DNA from: Lophium mytilinum
Lineage: Eukaryota; Ascomycota; Dothideomycetes; Mytilinidiales; Mytilinidiaceae
Length of the DNA: 64,000 nt
Assembly: GCA_010093605.1 (NCBI GenBank)
Contig: MU004185.1
Coordinates: 1,695,334 to 1,759,333, forward strand
Reading direction: 5' to 3'
Position 1 is the first letter of the stretch; the number at the start of each line of letters is the position of its first letter. This document shows, piece by piece, positions 32,240-43,695 of this stretch. A program made the translations under genes and the position numbers. The notes beneath the pieces were generated by a model. That model was not told where the DNA came from. It did not search any database and saw nothing but the letters and a program-made list of their open reading frames with translations.

Positions 32240-33260
32240 TTTTGAGAGTTTGCACGAAAAGGCAGATTTTCCCCCAGTCCTTTCTCTTAGGTTGCAAGCT
32301 TGGCTTCGCCATTACAACGCCATTCTTGCAATCAACAAGTAGAAGCTGCACATTGGCCCCAGAGGTCATTAAGACCTGGCCGTTTCGATCCGCAATCCAA
32401 TACGAACGGTACGTGACAGCGTCGAAACTCGGTCATATTCACCCTTCTCCGCAGAAGCGGCAAACGGAGCCTGCAACCCATCGTCTAGAATGTCCTTGAT
32501 TCAGCTCTCGGGCAACATGCCCTGGCCACCTTGAAGAACGACTGACCAAGCCGAGCAATATCGCGAACAGTAGCGCAGATTCCAGCCGCGGCCCTGGCAT
32601 TGCCGCTGCGGTCTACAATGACAGCAGCGTCGCTTTCAGCCCCTATCGGTTGCCAGAGACATTCGCTAAGCGCTTCTAACAAGCGCTTGCCCGAGACTCG
32701 CTCAATGACCCAGCCCATAAGGTCGGCGTTGGCGGAGCTGTAGTCGAATGGCGGACTGTCCAGCCCATCAGCAGGCGTGGACAGCGAGCACAGGATTGTG
32801 GGGATGTAAGTGTGCAGATCCGTTGGCTGTTCATCTTACTCCAAGGGATATAAGCCCGTAGCTCTGCGATATGCGGGTGATGCGTCATCGTGGTCGACGC
32901 CCGATCGCATATCCAGCAACTGTCGAACCGTCACGCTTTCGCACGCAGATCCTTTGACCTCGGGACGTATGACGAGGCCAGAGCGTCGACGTCCAATTTG
33001 CCCTGTTCCACGAGTATGTCACAGAGGAGTCCGGTGACAGATTTTGATAACGAGAATGTGGCGTAGGCAGACTTTTCGGTGTTGGTCCGATCGTAATGAT
33101 CGTACACGACAACGCCATCTTGGGCACGACCAGCCCATCAGTTTCGGTTTGCGAGAGGAACGAGGATAAGTCCAAAGATGTGCTTTCCGGAAGATCGAGT
33201 CTAAAGCCGTCGAAAGCGTATGGTTTAGACCGTAAAAGTGGATGTTTCGGGACCTTCAAT
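32240..33260 (-). pseudogene. Decayed class-C beta-lactamase-like serine hydrolase
   Basis: On the minus strand successive pieces in different frames match one protein in the right order: KPYAFDGFRLDLPE, then DGVVVYDHYDRTN with the catalytic SxxK motif in ATFSLSKSVTG, LVEQGKLDVDALASSYVP, ESVTVRQLLDMRSGVDHDD, the YxN-type motif in FDYSSANADLMGWVIERVSG, AAAGICATVRDIARLGQSF, and YRSYWIADRNGQVLMTSGAN near the end. This is the plan of the beta-lactamase/6-aminohexanoate-dimer hydrolase/EstB family. About four or more frame breaks separate the pieces, and no intron with fitting ends explains most of them, so the gene looks dead. Catalytic motifs themselves are still readable, suggesting recent loss. 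Confidence 0.8.
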
Positions 33261-34929
33261 CGTCGCGTCGGTCTGGATGATTTGCTGACGTTTTGAAAGC
33301 CCCAGATATTGTGTCCTCACGTAAAGGCCTCCTTACTTAAAATCAACTTCTTTGATCCGATCCAATAGTTCCTGAAATCGACTCTAACGGCAAAAGAGCA
33401 TGGAGAGGTACCTAGACATTTCAGACTGATTTGTATGCATGAAAAGGGAAAGCTGGGAGGAGAGGTTGAGACTGGAAATCTAGAAACTTGGAGGGGGGCT
33501 TACGTCGACCTATAAAGCGAGTAGATTAATCAAACTTTTGGATAGGCAAATACGCAATTCTTCTTTAACACCTTTTTGTTTACTAGATTAACGGTAATAG
33601 AACCTCAAAAGGCTCTTCGGCTTGCATTCCAAACAAACCTGGGACTGATCACTGCGATAAATCGCACATTGTTACAGTCTCCCACAAAAGGAACTCTTTT
33701 CCCTGAGCTCATTACCCAAGCAGCTTCTAAACCACGTGATGCGCACATGGCTCTGCTCCGCTCCCGGTATAAAACCTCCCCCACACCCACACTGAATCTA
33801 CAGGAATGGCGGACGTTCTGTGTCCTGCAAAAATTTGCCAAAGCGAACGCGCATGTTGGCGTGGATACTTGGGGCCGGATCAACATCGGCCTTGATGAGA
33901 CGTCAAATTGGTGTGGTTCCACTTGCGAATTTGTTCATCAAATGCGTGAAACAAGGTCTCGAACGAAGTGAGGTCGCAGAGAGAAGGTGGAAAACATACA
34001 ACAACCTCGCCCCGTATGGCTGGCGGGACTGAGTGGGCGGTGGAGGGGTGTAGTGATGATATGTGTAAGTAATACGAGGCGATGTTGCCGAGTATCTTTG
34101 ATTCGAGAGGAGAAGTATCGGTGCCCCGGCTGGATGATGGTCTCGCGGAAAGGGGTGCTTCTCTGGCATCGTCAGGGGCTCTAGCATTCTCTCTTCTAAG
34201 ATCTCGTATCGACCATCACTGAGGAGTGATGGTGACCCTCATCTTCGAAAAGTGCGATGCGTACCTTCCTCTCACCCTCCCCAACTCCACTCCATGCAGA
34301 GTCTGTATCGGCACTTTTGATCCCCAATCCCTCCACCAAGCTCCATTTGACTGGAGGGAAGCTTCTGATCACGGAACCCATGATCCGTAGATTCGGGCAC
34401 TTTTTGAACACTTCCGAACCTCACCTCCATCTCGCTGCGAAGAATCTAAGTCCAGCTAGAGGAAGTAACATTATACCTCGCGTGATCCATAGTCACGTGG
34501 CTAATACGTGATATCAGCTGGCTCACCGACATATGTCTAGCGCAGCCCGTATAAGGACTTGTGGAATGGGATGATGCTCCGACGGATCACTTGGCTCAGT
34601 CTGGATGGTTTGCGATAGAATTATTGCTTTGCTAGAAGAAGGGCAGGAAGGAAGTGAGGTAAGAACTTCAAGAAAGGTTTCCTCACGTACCCCGAGCTTG
34701 ATTTGTGTTGCAAAAGAAGCATGAAATCGTACCAATATATTTCTCGAATAGTAATATAATACGTCGTAATAAGACATGCGTAGGCTCGCCAAGTAGGTAT
34801 CAAGAAAATCCAACCCCTTTTGTACCCCAAATATATCCAATTCAACCCAATCTCCCTCATCATCCAAATCATTACCTCCCAAGACCAGACTGCCCAAAGG
34901 AGAAGAAGCGAAAATGAACAAGTACACCC
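33261..34929. other. 1.7-kb region with only weak open frames
   Basis: One + frame of 131 codons at 33576-33971 (MFTRLTVIEPQKALRLAFQT...) has no recognised family and no neighbour support; it could be a relic. The remainder is 3' flank of the PhoD-like gene. Two CACGTG sites lie at 33733 and 34493. Confidence 0.45.
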
Positions 34930-37900
34930 TCACTTCCAGATCTTCCAACTCGCCCTCTTCTTCGGCGGCGGCGTGATCGTACCATCTGTATAATCTTCCT
35001 CGTCATCATACCTCCCCGCCCCATTATATGCCTGCCTATCAGGATATCCCCTAGCAGCACCCACACCGCCATCAGCTCTTGTGCTTGGCGTATGCGTGAG
35101 CACATGTGCATCGCGCTCAAACCGATCATCCCGCTCGTTCCCCAATATCCCGCCCATCGTCCGAACCTGCGGCTTCGGCTGTGGCTGCTGCGGAGGAGGC
35201 GGTGGCTGCGCTCTCGCGGCTGGCTGCACCGCCCTCCTTGGCGGCGAGTCAGGCTGCGAGTAGGAGATGCGTCGATGCCCGCCTCCGCCGAGAGTCATGA
35301 TAGGCTGCGCAGGCTGCTGAGGCTGCTGGGGTAGAGCAGTGACATTCGCGCCGAGGGCATCGCCGCCCATGGGCATCTTGCCTTTATTCTGGGTGGGCGC
35401 GGCGCCCGCGCCAGAGCTGCGGGGCGGGACGGCGTAGCCGTCCTCATCTTCAGTCATGTCTTCTTCCGTGTCGGAGCCAGACTGGCTGTAGCCGTCGTCT
35501 CCCACCGTTCGCTTCTTGCGGCCGGCAAAACGACCTCGGACCGAGCCAAAGACGGTGCCGATCTTGCTCTTTCGACGTTCTGGCACGCCAGTTGGTTGGC
35601 CTGTTGGTTGGCCTGTTGGTTGTACTGCAGATGGTTCCTCGTAGTCCAGTGCTGGGATGAGAAGGCGGTACGGAGTTGTAATGCCCGCTGGGTCTTTCTG
35701 GCTCACTTCGACATTAAGGACAATGTCGAGACCACCTTGTAGGTCAACCATCGCGGCGGTTGTTGATTTTCTGCCTATAAGCGTGGGTCGGCGGTGGAAT
35801 GGATTTGGTCGAGGCGGATTGGATGGGTCGGCAGAGACTGAGTTTTGTGAGAATGAAACGCTGTTGCGTGGGTTGCCGGAGATGCTATTTCGCTTGGATT
35901 GGGACGACCCAGGAGGTTGTTGAGGAATTGCGTCTGCCGAGTTACCCCGATTCATGAAGCGTGAAAGAGAGTTACGGCGACGGCCTCCAGTTTCCTCGGC
36001 AGTGGCATAGGATGGATTGTTGAAGTAAGCTGGAGGAGGTCCTGCTCCAGAACGTGAGAGTCGCCTTACGAGTTTTCCTGGAGCTGAGTCCGAGAGTGTT
36101 CGCATGAGTTTAGGGCCATTCCGAGCAGCTGAGGGTGATGGCGATCGCGAGGCTGGGGGAGTAGTCCCAGGATGATATTCGCGGAGGGAACACCAGTTGC
36201 GGCGAGGTAGGAGGTGCTTATTGTTTCTCGGTTTGCCGTCAACATCGTGAGAAAACATAGGAATCATGTCTTCATCAGTTTCGGCGTTGAGATGGTGGAT
36301 CTTATTGCGTTTGTTGAGAACGTCGGCCATCATGTCTGGAGGCGGTGTATTAACAATGGCCGAAGATACGATGTTGGGCATGTATCGATGATCGCGGTCC
36401 TTGGGAATGCCGAGTTTCTTGTTGGAGTAGAACTGCCCAACTGCACCCAGATGCACATCTCCGCCAAGGATGGTGATGCGGACAGATTTTTCAGCGGCGA
36501 GGTGTTGTAGCTCCTCTACAAACCAGTTGCGCTCCTCCTTGTGGTGTTTAGCTGTCCAGTGATCATCGAGATCGTCGAGAATCTCGACACCTCCATCGAA
36601 CTTGTTCACGAATCCGCCTAGCATTCCCACACGTCCCATGGCCTTGATAGGGTCCATGAGGCGAGAAGTCAAGACCATTTCGAGGAAGTTGAGTCGTGGG
36701 TAGGCAATAGGCTGTAAGCTGTCAGCAAATAGTAAATGATGACGAGTAGGAGTACGCACCACGCCAAGGAGGACAATGAGATGTTTTGTCTCTCCTTTGA
36801 TTATTTCGCGATCCAAGCGATCAAGGACGAGGTCGTAAGTTTTCTCGCTAACAATCTCATCTCGCTAATCGCATGTTAGTAATAGCATCATAACGCTAGT
36901 GAGGGAATATACCTGTCTCTCTGTGCGGCAGTCAAGGCCCAAGAATGCCACCTTTCTTCCGAGGAACATGAAAATGCTGCGGCTCAGCTCGTTGATATAG
37001 GGGCCAGGGCTGGAACCGAGCAACCAGGAAGGCTCGGTCTTCTCCGTCTCATCCACTACGCTTTGGTGTTGGAAAAGCATGTAATATTTAAAGGCGACTG
37101 CACCCACGCCCGTGAAGACTGGGGTGCTCATGAAGTGGTGAGGATATGATCCGAAGCCCTGTGAGAGATGTTAGCAATTGCATAGAAGCTAAAGCTCGAG
37201 CTTAGACTTACGTCAATAATATCGTGATCATCCCAGATGTTGACCATGGGGATCTGCGAATTCGCCATGCCAAATAAACCCTGTGAAAACCACATTGAAT
37301 ACCGATTGAGATAGAACTCTTCAAGTTCATTCTGCATTTCTGGCGAAAACTCTGCGTTGTGCTTGTGCACGGCGTTCTTGCTCTCTGTCCATTCGCGGAA
37401 TAGCTTTGTGTCTCGCATGGCAGCGTCGTTGTAGATCTGATCGCCACCTCCGAGCATTACATGGAATGGTCGTGTCTGATGGTTGTTTAGAACATCTCGC
37501 CACATCGGATCAGGCCCGCAGAATTCATTCGACTGGACGCTCAGGCTGAATCCGTTGCAGCTGTGGAACATCATGTTCATGGTCTCGCCTCTAGCAGGGA
37601 CCCAGAACCCGATTGCCGGTCCTCGATTGATCCGGTATGCCACTCTAGTCTGATGAGCGCTCAGTTCGACCTCCAGGTTGAATCGCCAGAACGTGACACC
37701 TCTTTCAGCATGCAGTCGAATGCCTGGAATCTCTTTTACTTTACCAATCTTTTCTCCGTCTTTATTTTTCACGCGCCTCGATTTTGACTGGGCGCCGCCA
37801 GAGCTGTTTCCATATGGCGATGTCCGCTTCTCCTCAAAGAGACCAGTATCATCCTCGACTCTGGATAAATCTGCCTCTTCTCGAAGCATGTCTACAGGTT

Positions 37901-40040
37901 TTACAAACAGTGTTTTACCGGACCGGGAGACCTTGACTTGGCCAGCTAACGGATCGACATACTCTGGATCAAGTTGCTGGCCACTCGCAGCGTCAAGTTC
38001 CACTGGCGGAGGGGGCAAAAGGTCCATAGGCTGTTTGAATAGGCGTAGTGTTGGTGGTGTTTGGTAGGAGGAATACTCATCGGTGGTTACGATCATAACA
38101 CTACCTCGCCAAATATCCCTAGTCATATCCTTGCGCATGCCTGAGTACCTAAGTAAGGGGCCACACTTCAGATACAGCGGAGGATTGAAGGAAGTCTGTC
38201 CTGCCTGTTCCTCGTATGTTCCGTCGTTATTGGCGTCTTTATAGGAGCCAGAGGCCCTCCTTCGCTGAGATTGGTTTTGTTCCCACCATGCTTTGTTTGC
38301 CGCATCAGATGCAACTTCTGGAGCCTCCAAATCGAGATCCGGGGCTAGGAGAGTTGCTGGCTTTCCCATTTTCCATTCATCGAGCACTTGTGGGGCTTGA
38401 TAGCGGCGTTCAGGATCGTGGTGTCGGTGGAAAGGATGATGTAGGGAGGCATGACTGTGTTGGTTTGATTCATGATTATGCGCAGCCACATCCTCTGGAT
38501 TCGTAGCGCCGAAACCAACTCGATCGCGTGCCACTTGTCCAGCAGCAGTTTGAGGCGGTATCTCGTAGGTTGGTCCGACTTGAGCATTCCGGACAGCTTT
38601 GGCAGGCAGCGGATCGGGCACCCGAAGCCCTCTCGAAATCTGAGACTTTTGACTTTGTTCCATGCGTTCTTGCTCCATCTGCCTCTGAGCTGCAAGAATG
38701 CCTCGGCTGTCTCTGGGGCCTGTTGCTTCCTTCGGCGCTGGAGGAAGTTCCTTGTCTACCAAGCGTTTACTATCGTGACGGCTGACGGGTGCTCCAGATG
38801 ACCGCCTCTGGCCTTGTGCTTCGTTCATGCCATACAGGCCTAACCCAGTTGCAGCAGCACCGCCTTCAACCATACTGTTCCGATCGCGTCGATAACTTTT
38901 CTGGCCAGCTACATCAGTGTTCTGCGTAGGCGCTCCAAATCTATCCCGGAAGCTGGCGCCTCTTGACACACCAACGGGCTCTTTCCCCCTGGCGTTGGCT
39001 GCGCCATGTTGGCCGTCGAAGTAAGCAGTGGGGACACTTCTGCGCTGTGAGCCAGACGAAGCTACATTCGTCTGATATCCTCGGTCTCCGGTTGATGATT
39101 CTCGAGATTGCTGAGTGCTAGGTGCAGGTGGTTGCGTGGGGTCCCATGGGGGTGTCAGGTCCACGAGCTCGCCCTCTTCTTCGCCAAGCTGACGAGCCAC
39201 CTTTGAGGGCATTGAAACATGGCGTCGGTTGCTAACTGTACGCATGGGCACAGTACCAGTTGGTCCTTGCCCCCCAGACACCACGCGTTTTTGTGCATTT
39301 GCAGCCGTCAGGGCCCGGCGCGCAGCCCTCTCAGCCTCAGCTCTTTCTTGAGCCGCTAATTCGATTTCTTGTATCCTCGCCCGCTTCTCTTCTTTGCTGA
39401 TATCGTCGATTTTCCTTTCCAAAACTTGAAGTGGCGAGCGGTCAGGCACAGAGCCTCTCCTCGCAGCCGATTCTCTCCGCAAAGCCGCATCGGTAGTAGG
39501 GGATACTGGTGAGTCGGGGGAGACGGCTGCACCCCTTGAGTCTAGAGGTCGACTGGAAGGAATCTGTATGGTAGGTAGGTCCCGGTTCACCTCCCGCATC
39601 ACTGGGGCTTGCGCCATGGGTTGTGGCGGGCCTCGTGACCTTGTCGAGTAAGACCTCGAAGTGCCCTGAGATCGAGAGGGGTTCATGGTGTCATATGGGT
39701 CTTTGTAGGAAGATGGAGGGGCTCGAGGCACATCAGGTGCTGCTGGAAGCGGGACGGAGTTCGCAGATGGGGGTGGTGCGTAATGCTGGCTATCCCGCCT
39801 GCGGTGGGACGTCGACCTGGATACTCCATTGGTGGGCTGGGCACCAGAATACTGTCTTGCGGTATTGCTAGGAGTATATCCCGGGATAACAGGCGATTCG
39901 CTGTCGGTAGCTATTGGCTGCGCCGGCTCAGGTGGACGTCTGTAGGAGGATCGCTTTTGTGGGTAGTTGTCGGGAAGTGCGCCTAATGGGGGCAGATTCT
40001 GTCGGGGGACATTGGAGCCGCTGGTCCTACGTTCGCTCAT
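34930..40040 (-). CDS. Large PhoD-like phosphatase-domain protein (4 exons, 1653 aa)
   Basis: Exons 40040-37212, 37158-36913, 36864-36760 and 36711-34930, all in phase 0. The first 550 residues are disordered, Ser/Arg/Pro-rich, with an Ala/Arg/Glu coiled-coil-like helix (EIELAAQERAEAERAARRAL). The metallophosphatase-like core follows: FHVMLGGGDQIYND, NIWDDHDIIDGFGSYPHHF across intron 1, FLGLDCRTERQ, and ITILGGDVHLGAVGQF, with HHLNAETDEDMIPMF after it. These are the metal-ligand positions of PhoD-like phosphatases (calcineurin-like fold). The C-terminal 400 residues are again disordered, with a triple QPTG repeat near 35600. Fungal members are large cytosolic proteins of uncertain substrate; alkaline phosphatase or phosphodiesterase activity is not proven. 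The start at 40040 (MSERRTSGS) was taken; an in-frame ATG at 40049 would add three residues. Divergent from KEX2. Confidence 0.92.
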
Positions 40041-40974
40041 GTTGCACAAGGATCATGTAGGAATGTATGTAGCGTGCGAAGGTGGTGGAGGCTAGATTGG
40101 GCGATGGAGGTAAATTGGGTGCGATGCGGGATTGAGACAGTCGCAAGAAAGATTTGGGGGTGCGATATGCAATACGCTAGACACAGGAATGTATTAAAAC
40201 CATACGGAATCAGTGGAATATCGGACAGAATGGCTACCTAGGAGTGACGAAGCATGGCGCAAAGGACGCTGACGGAGCGCATGCCCGAGATGCGAAAGTG
40301 CGGAGGGCTGCTGTGGGTGCCGACGGCAAAGGGCAAAATAGCAATTGACGGTAGAAATGAAGAAACAGGCAAATTGTAGAAACCCCAGGGCACAGAAAGG
40401 GATAGATATGTACAGGGAACGGGGGCGCGAGGAGGCTGGGAGTCGCAGTCCCAGCCATCGCGAATTGACGAACAGCTCAGAGCCCCGCCAAGACCTGTCA
40501 GATCGGCAAACCGACGCGCCTTCCCTAACATCACCTAGCCCTTCGGCCCGGACCCATTATTGAGGACAGATGAAGCGGCTCCTCCAGCAACCTCATTCAC
40601 CATTCATCCACCCACCACCCCCCGGACGACACCCACCGCCGCGCTCTGTACACGACCGCCCCCGTTCCGAATACCCTCCTCCTTTGTACACTACTCCCCG
40701 TGTCTTGGACTGGCTCTGCACGCCGCCGCCCGCTCCTTCTCAGCATCGTCTTCGCAAGCCGGCCTCCCTTCCGTGAACCTTGAATACATTGCTTGCCTGG
40801 TTGCCTGTCTATACCCCATCATCCAGTCATACTCCCGTGCACCTAGTCACTGGTGGCTCTGTCATCCTCCCAGGCCTCTACCGCTCTTTGGAATTCTGTC
40901 GCCATCTCCAATACTCCCTACATGGGGCTGACGTCCCTTTCGCTCTCCTAGCTTCCTCGCGGAGCCTCCTCACC
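40041..40974. promoter_or_regulatory. Divergent promoter region, PhoD-like gene / KEX2
   Basis: 934 bp between start codons. The KEX2 side (40600-40970) is strongly pyrimidine-rich, as in many fungal leaders; the upstream frame from 40780 is in phase with KEX2 but precedes the signal peptide and is likely leader. Confidence 0.55.
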
Positions 40975-43518
40975 ATGCGAAGCTCTTTACTATGGCAGCT
41001 GCTGGCAGTAGCATCATTAAGCGCTGCGAAATCCCTACCTCCACGAAATTACGCGACCCACGATTATTACGCTATACACCTCTCGCCCTCGACCTCCGCT
41101 GCCGAACTAGCGGAGAGTCTGGGTCTGGCTTATGAAGGAACGTTGGGCGAAATAAAAGATCACCATGTCTTCAAGACTACAAAGCAGGACGCCGACCTGG
41201 TCCAGGATGCCATAGAAGACCTCAAAAGGCGCCGGCGGAAACGAGACGTCACTTTGGAGGACCACCCGTTGGATGCCGTTCGATACTCCAAAAAGGCAAA
41301 GCTAAAACCGCGGATGTGGAAGCGAAACGTGCCTCCTCTTGTACAAAGAGCACAAGGCGGCGATGCCGTAACGCAGCAGAGGGAGATCGCGAACAGTCTT
41401 CAGATTAAAGATCCGGAGTTTAACGGACAGTGGCATTTGTTCAACACAGCCACGCCTGGCAACGACCTCAACGTTACCGGCGTCTGGCTACAAGGCATCA
41501 CCGGGAAGAATTCCACTGTCTGTATTATTGATGATGGTTTGGACATGGACAGTGAAGACCTGAAAGACAATTACTTTGCCAAGGGCTCCTACGATTTCAA
41601 TGACCACGTGGACGAACCGAAGCCGAGGCTGAGTGACGACAGACATGGAACGAGATGCGCCGGAGAAGTCTCTGCTGGAAAGAACAATGTCTGTGGCGTA
41701 GGAGTCGCCTATGAATCGCGTATCTCAGGAGTCCGGATTCTCTCTGGTGAAATCACCGACATTGACGAAGCTCTAGCACTTGATTACGAGCTGCAGGAAA
41801 ACGACATCTACTCATGTTCCTGGGGTCCTCCTGATGATGGCAAGACCATGCTGGCCCCGGACGCTTTGCTGGAAAAGGCCATGATTACAGCCGTTCAGAC
41901 TGGCCGAGGCGGAAAAGGTTCAATTTACGTATTTGCAGCCGGCAACGGCGCTGCTAGCGACGACAATTGCAACTTCGATGGCTACACCAACAGCATTTAC
42001 AGTGTCACTGTTGGCGCTATCGACAACAAGAATAATCACCCCTACTATTCCGAGGCGTGCTCTGCTCAACTTGTTGTTTCTTACAGCAGCGGTGGTGGCG
42101 ACGCTATACATACTACCGATGTCGGGGTGAACAAATGCACCAATGGTCACGGAGGTACCTCCGCAGCCGGACCGCTCGTAGCAGGCGTTTATGCTCTTGT
42201 CCTTGAAGTTCGACCTGAACTCAGTTGGCGGGATATCCAATGGCTTACCGTCATGACCGCTCTACCTTTCGATCAACCCAGCGACTGGACCACCACCAAA
42301 ATTGGGAGGTCTTTTAGTCATCAATTTGGATATGGCAAAATGGATGCTGGTGCCATTGTGGAAGCTGCCAAAACTTGGGAGCTTGTCAAGCCTCAGGCCT
42401 GGTATTGGTCTCCCTGGATGCATGTCAAGCAAAAGATTCCGCAAGGAGACAAGGGTCTTGCCAGTGTTTTCGAAATTACCGAAGAGGAAATGAAAACGGC
42501 CAATCTTGAACGATTGGAGCACGTTACTGTTACGATGAACGTCGAACACACCCGCCGTGGCGATCTCAGCGTTGAACTGATTAGCCCTTCTGGTATGACC
42601 AGCCATCTTTCCACTACTCGACGCGACGATGACTTCCGTGGCGGCTACAGCGACTGGACCTTCATGAGCGTAGCACACTTCGGCGAATCTCCCATCGGCA
42701 AGTGGACCATTGTCGTGAAAGACACCAAAGTCAACGAAAACGAGGGCAACTTCACCGACTGGAAGCTCCGCCTCTGGGGCGAATGCATCGATGCCTCCAC
42801 GCAGAAACTCCGCCCTATGCCCACTGAGCACGACGACGATGACCACGATGTCATCGCCGCGCCCCATCACACTGTCTCCGTCAGCGTCCCGTCCAACTCT
42901 CCAACCGCGGCCCCCAACCCATCGGACCTCCCCTCGCGCCCGGTAAACCAGAAACCAACCCCCCAAGCGCCCTCCTCCACCGCCCCATTCGAACCACCTA
43001 CTCAAGCCACCTCCGTTCCCACCTCCTCGCCCACTTCTCCCTCTGATCAAGAGCACGACCACTTCCTACCCCACCCCTTCCCCACCTTTGGCGTCTCCAA
43101 ACGCACCCAGGTCTGGATCTACGGCTCGCTCGCGCTAATCCTCTGCTTCGTAGTCAGTCTGGGCTGCTACTTCTATCTCGCACGGCGCAAGCGACTCCGT
43201 AACAACCCACGCGACGATTACGAATTTGAGGTTCTCGACGACCGGGGCGAGGACGACGAAGGCGCTGCGTTGACCGGTGGTCCTGGAAGGCGTGGGAAGA
43301 GGAGGGCCGGCGAGCTGTATGATGCGTTTGCGGGAGAGAGCGATGAGGATGTCTTTAGTGACGATGATGAGGACGTTGGGGGCGTAGGCGGTGTGTATAG
43401 GGACGTGGATGAGAAGGATCAGGGGGCGGAGGAGTATGACGAGAAGGCGCACCTGAGGGGGAGGGGGAGTGGAAGCGGAAGTAGTTTTGAGGGCAGCGGG
43501 AGCAGTGGGGTGAGGTAG
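40975..43518 (+). CDS. KEX2: Kexin, Kex2-type proprotein convertase (847 aa, intronless)
   Basis: Signal peptide MRSSLLWQLLAVASLSAAKS, a propeptide with dibasic sites (LKRRRRKRDV about residue 83-92, MWKRNV about 114-119, the likely self-cleavage), then the subtilisin-like domain. The catalytic residues are Asp186 (TVCIIDDGLD), His224 (DDRHGTRCAGE), oxyanion Asn324 (FAAGNGAASDD) and Ser396 (GHGGTSAAGP). The P domain follows (about residues 480-625, with HTRRGDLSVELISPSG and GKWTIVVKDT). A Ser/Thr/Pro-rich stalk leads to one membrane helix (about residues 711-730, VWIYGSLALILCFVVSLGCY) and an acidic cytosolic tail with a Gly/Ser end. It acts in the late Golgi, cutting after Lys-Arg and Arg-Arg in secreted precursors. 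Start chosen at the signal peptide; the frame is open 65 codons further upstream. Confidence 0.96.
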   Translation: MRSSLLWQLLAVASLSAAKSLPPRNYATHDYYAIHLSPSTSAAELAESLGLAYEGTLGEIKDHHVFKTTKQDADLVQDAIEDLKRRRRKRDVTLEDHPLDAVRYSKKAKLKPRMWKRNVPPLVQRAQGGDAVTQQREIANSLQIKDPEFNGQWHLFNTATPGNDLNVTGVWLQGITGKNSTVCIIDDGLDMDSEDLKDNYFAKGSYDFNDHVDEPKPRLSDDRHGTRCAGEVSAGKNNVCGVGVAYESRISGVRILSGEITDIDEALALDYELQENDIYSCSWGPPDDGKTMLAPDALLEKAMITAVQTGRGGKGSIYVFAAGNGAASDDNCNFDGYTNSIYSVTVGAIDNKNNHPYYSEACSAQLVVSYSSGGGDAIHTTDVGVNKCTNGHGGTSAAGPLVAGVYALVLEVRPELSWRDIQWLTVMTALPFDQPSDWTTTKIGRSFSHQFGYGKMDAGAIVEAAKTWELVKPQAWYWSPWMHVKQKIPQGDKGLASVFEITEEEMKTANLERLEHVTVTMNVEHTRRGDLSVELISPSGMTSHLSTTRRDDDFRGGYSDWTFMSVAHFGESPIGKWTIVVKDTKVNENEGNFTDWKLRLWGECIDASTQKLRPMPTEHDDDDHDVIAAPHHTVSVSVPSNSPTAAPNPSDLPSRPVNQKPTPQAPSSTAPFEPPTQATSVPTSSPTSPSDQEHDHFLPHPFPTFGVSKRTQVWIYGSLALILCFVVSLGCYFYLARRKRLRNNPRDDYEFEVLDDRGEDDEGAALTGGPGRRGKRRAGELYDAFAGESDEDVFSDDDEDVGGVGGVYRDVDEKDQGAEEYDEKAHLRGRGSGSGSSFEGSGSSGVR

Positions 43519-43695
43519 TGGTTTGAAGAGTGTGTATTGTTAGCAAACTGCGTGGCGTTTGGGTTCGTTACGGGTGGTTTGTGGGATATGATTTGGTATG
43601 GCATTGCGTAGGTAGTTCATTGCATCCTCAATCTTGTTCCTTTCTGCACTTTTTCCTCGGTGTTTTGAGTTTTGCGGCCGGGGCGGAAACTACTG

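Noticed and set aside
34523-34948. 141-codon minus-strand frame
   Set aside because: Lies in the 3' flank of the PhoD-like gene, AT-biased, no family look.
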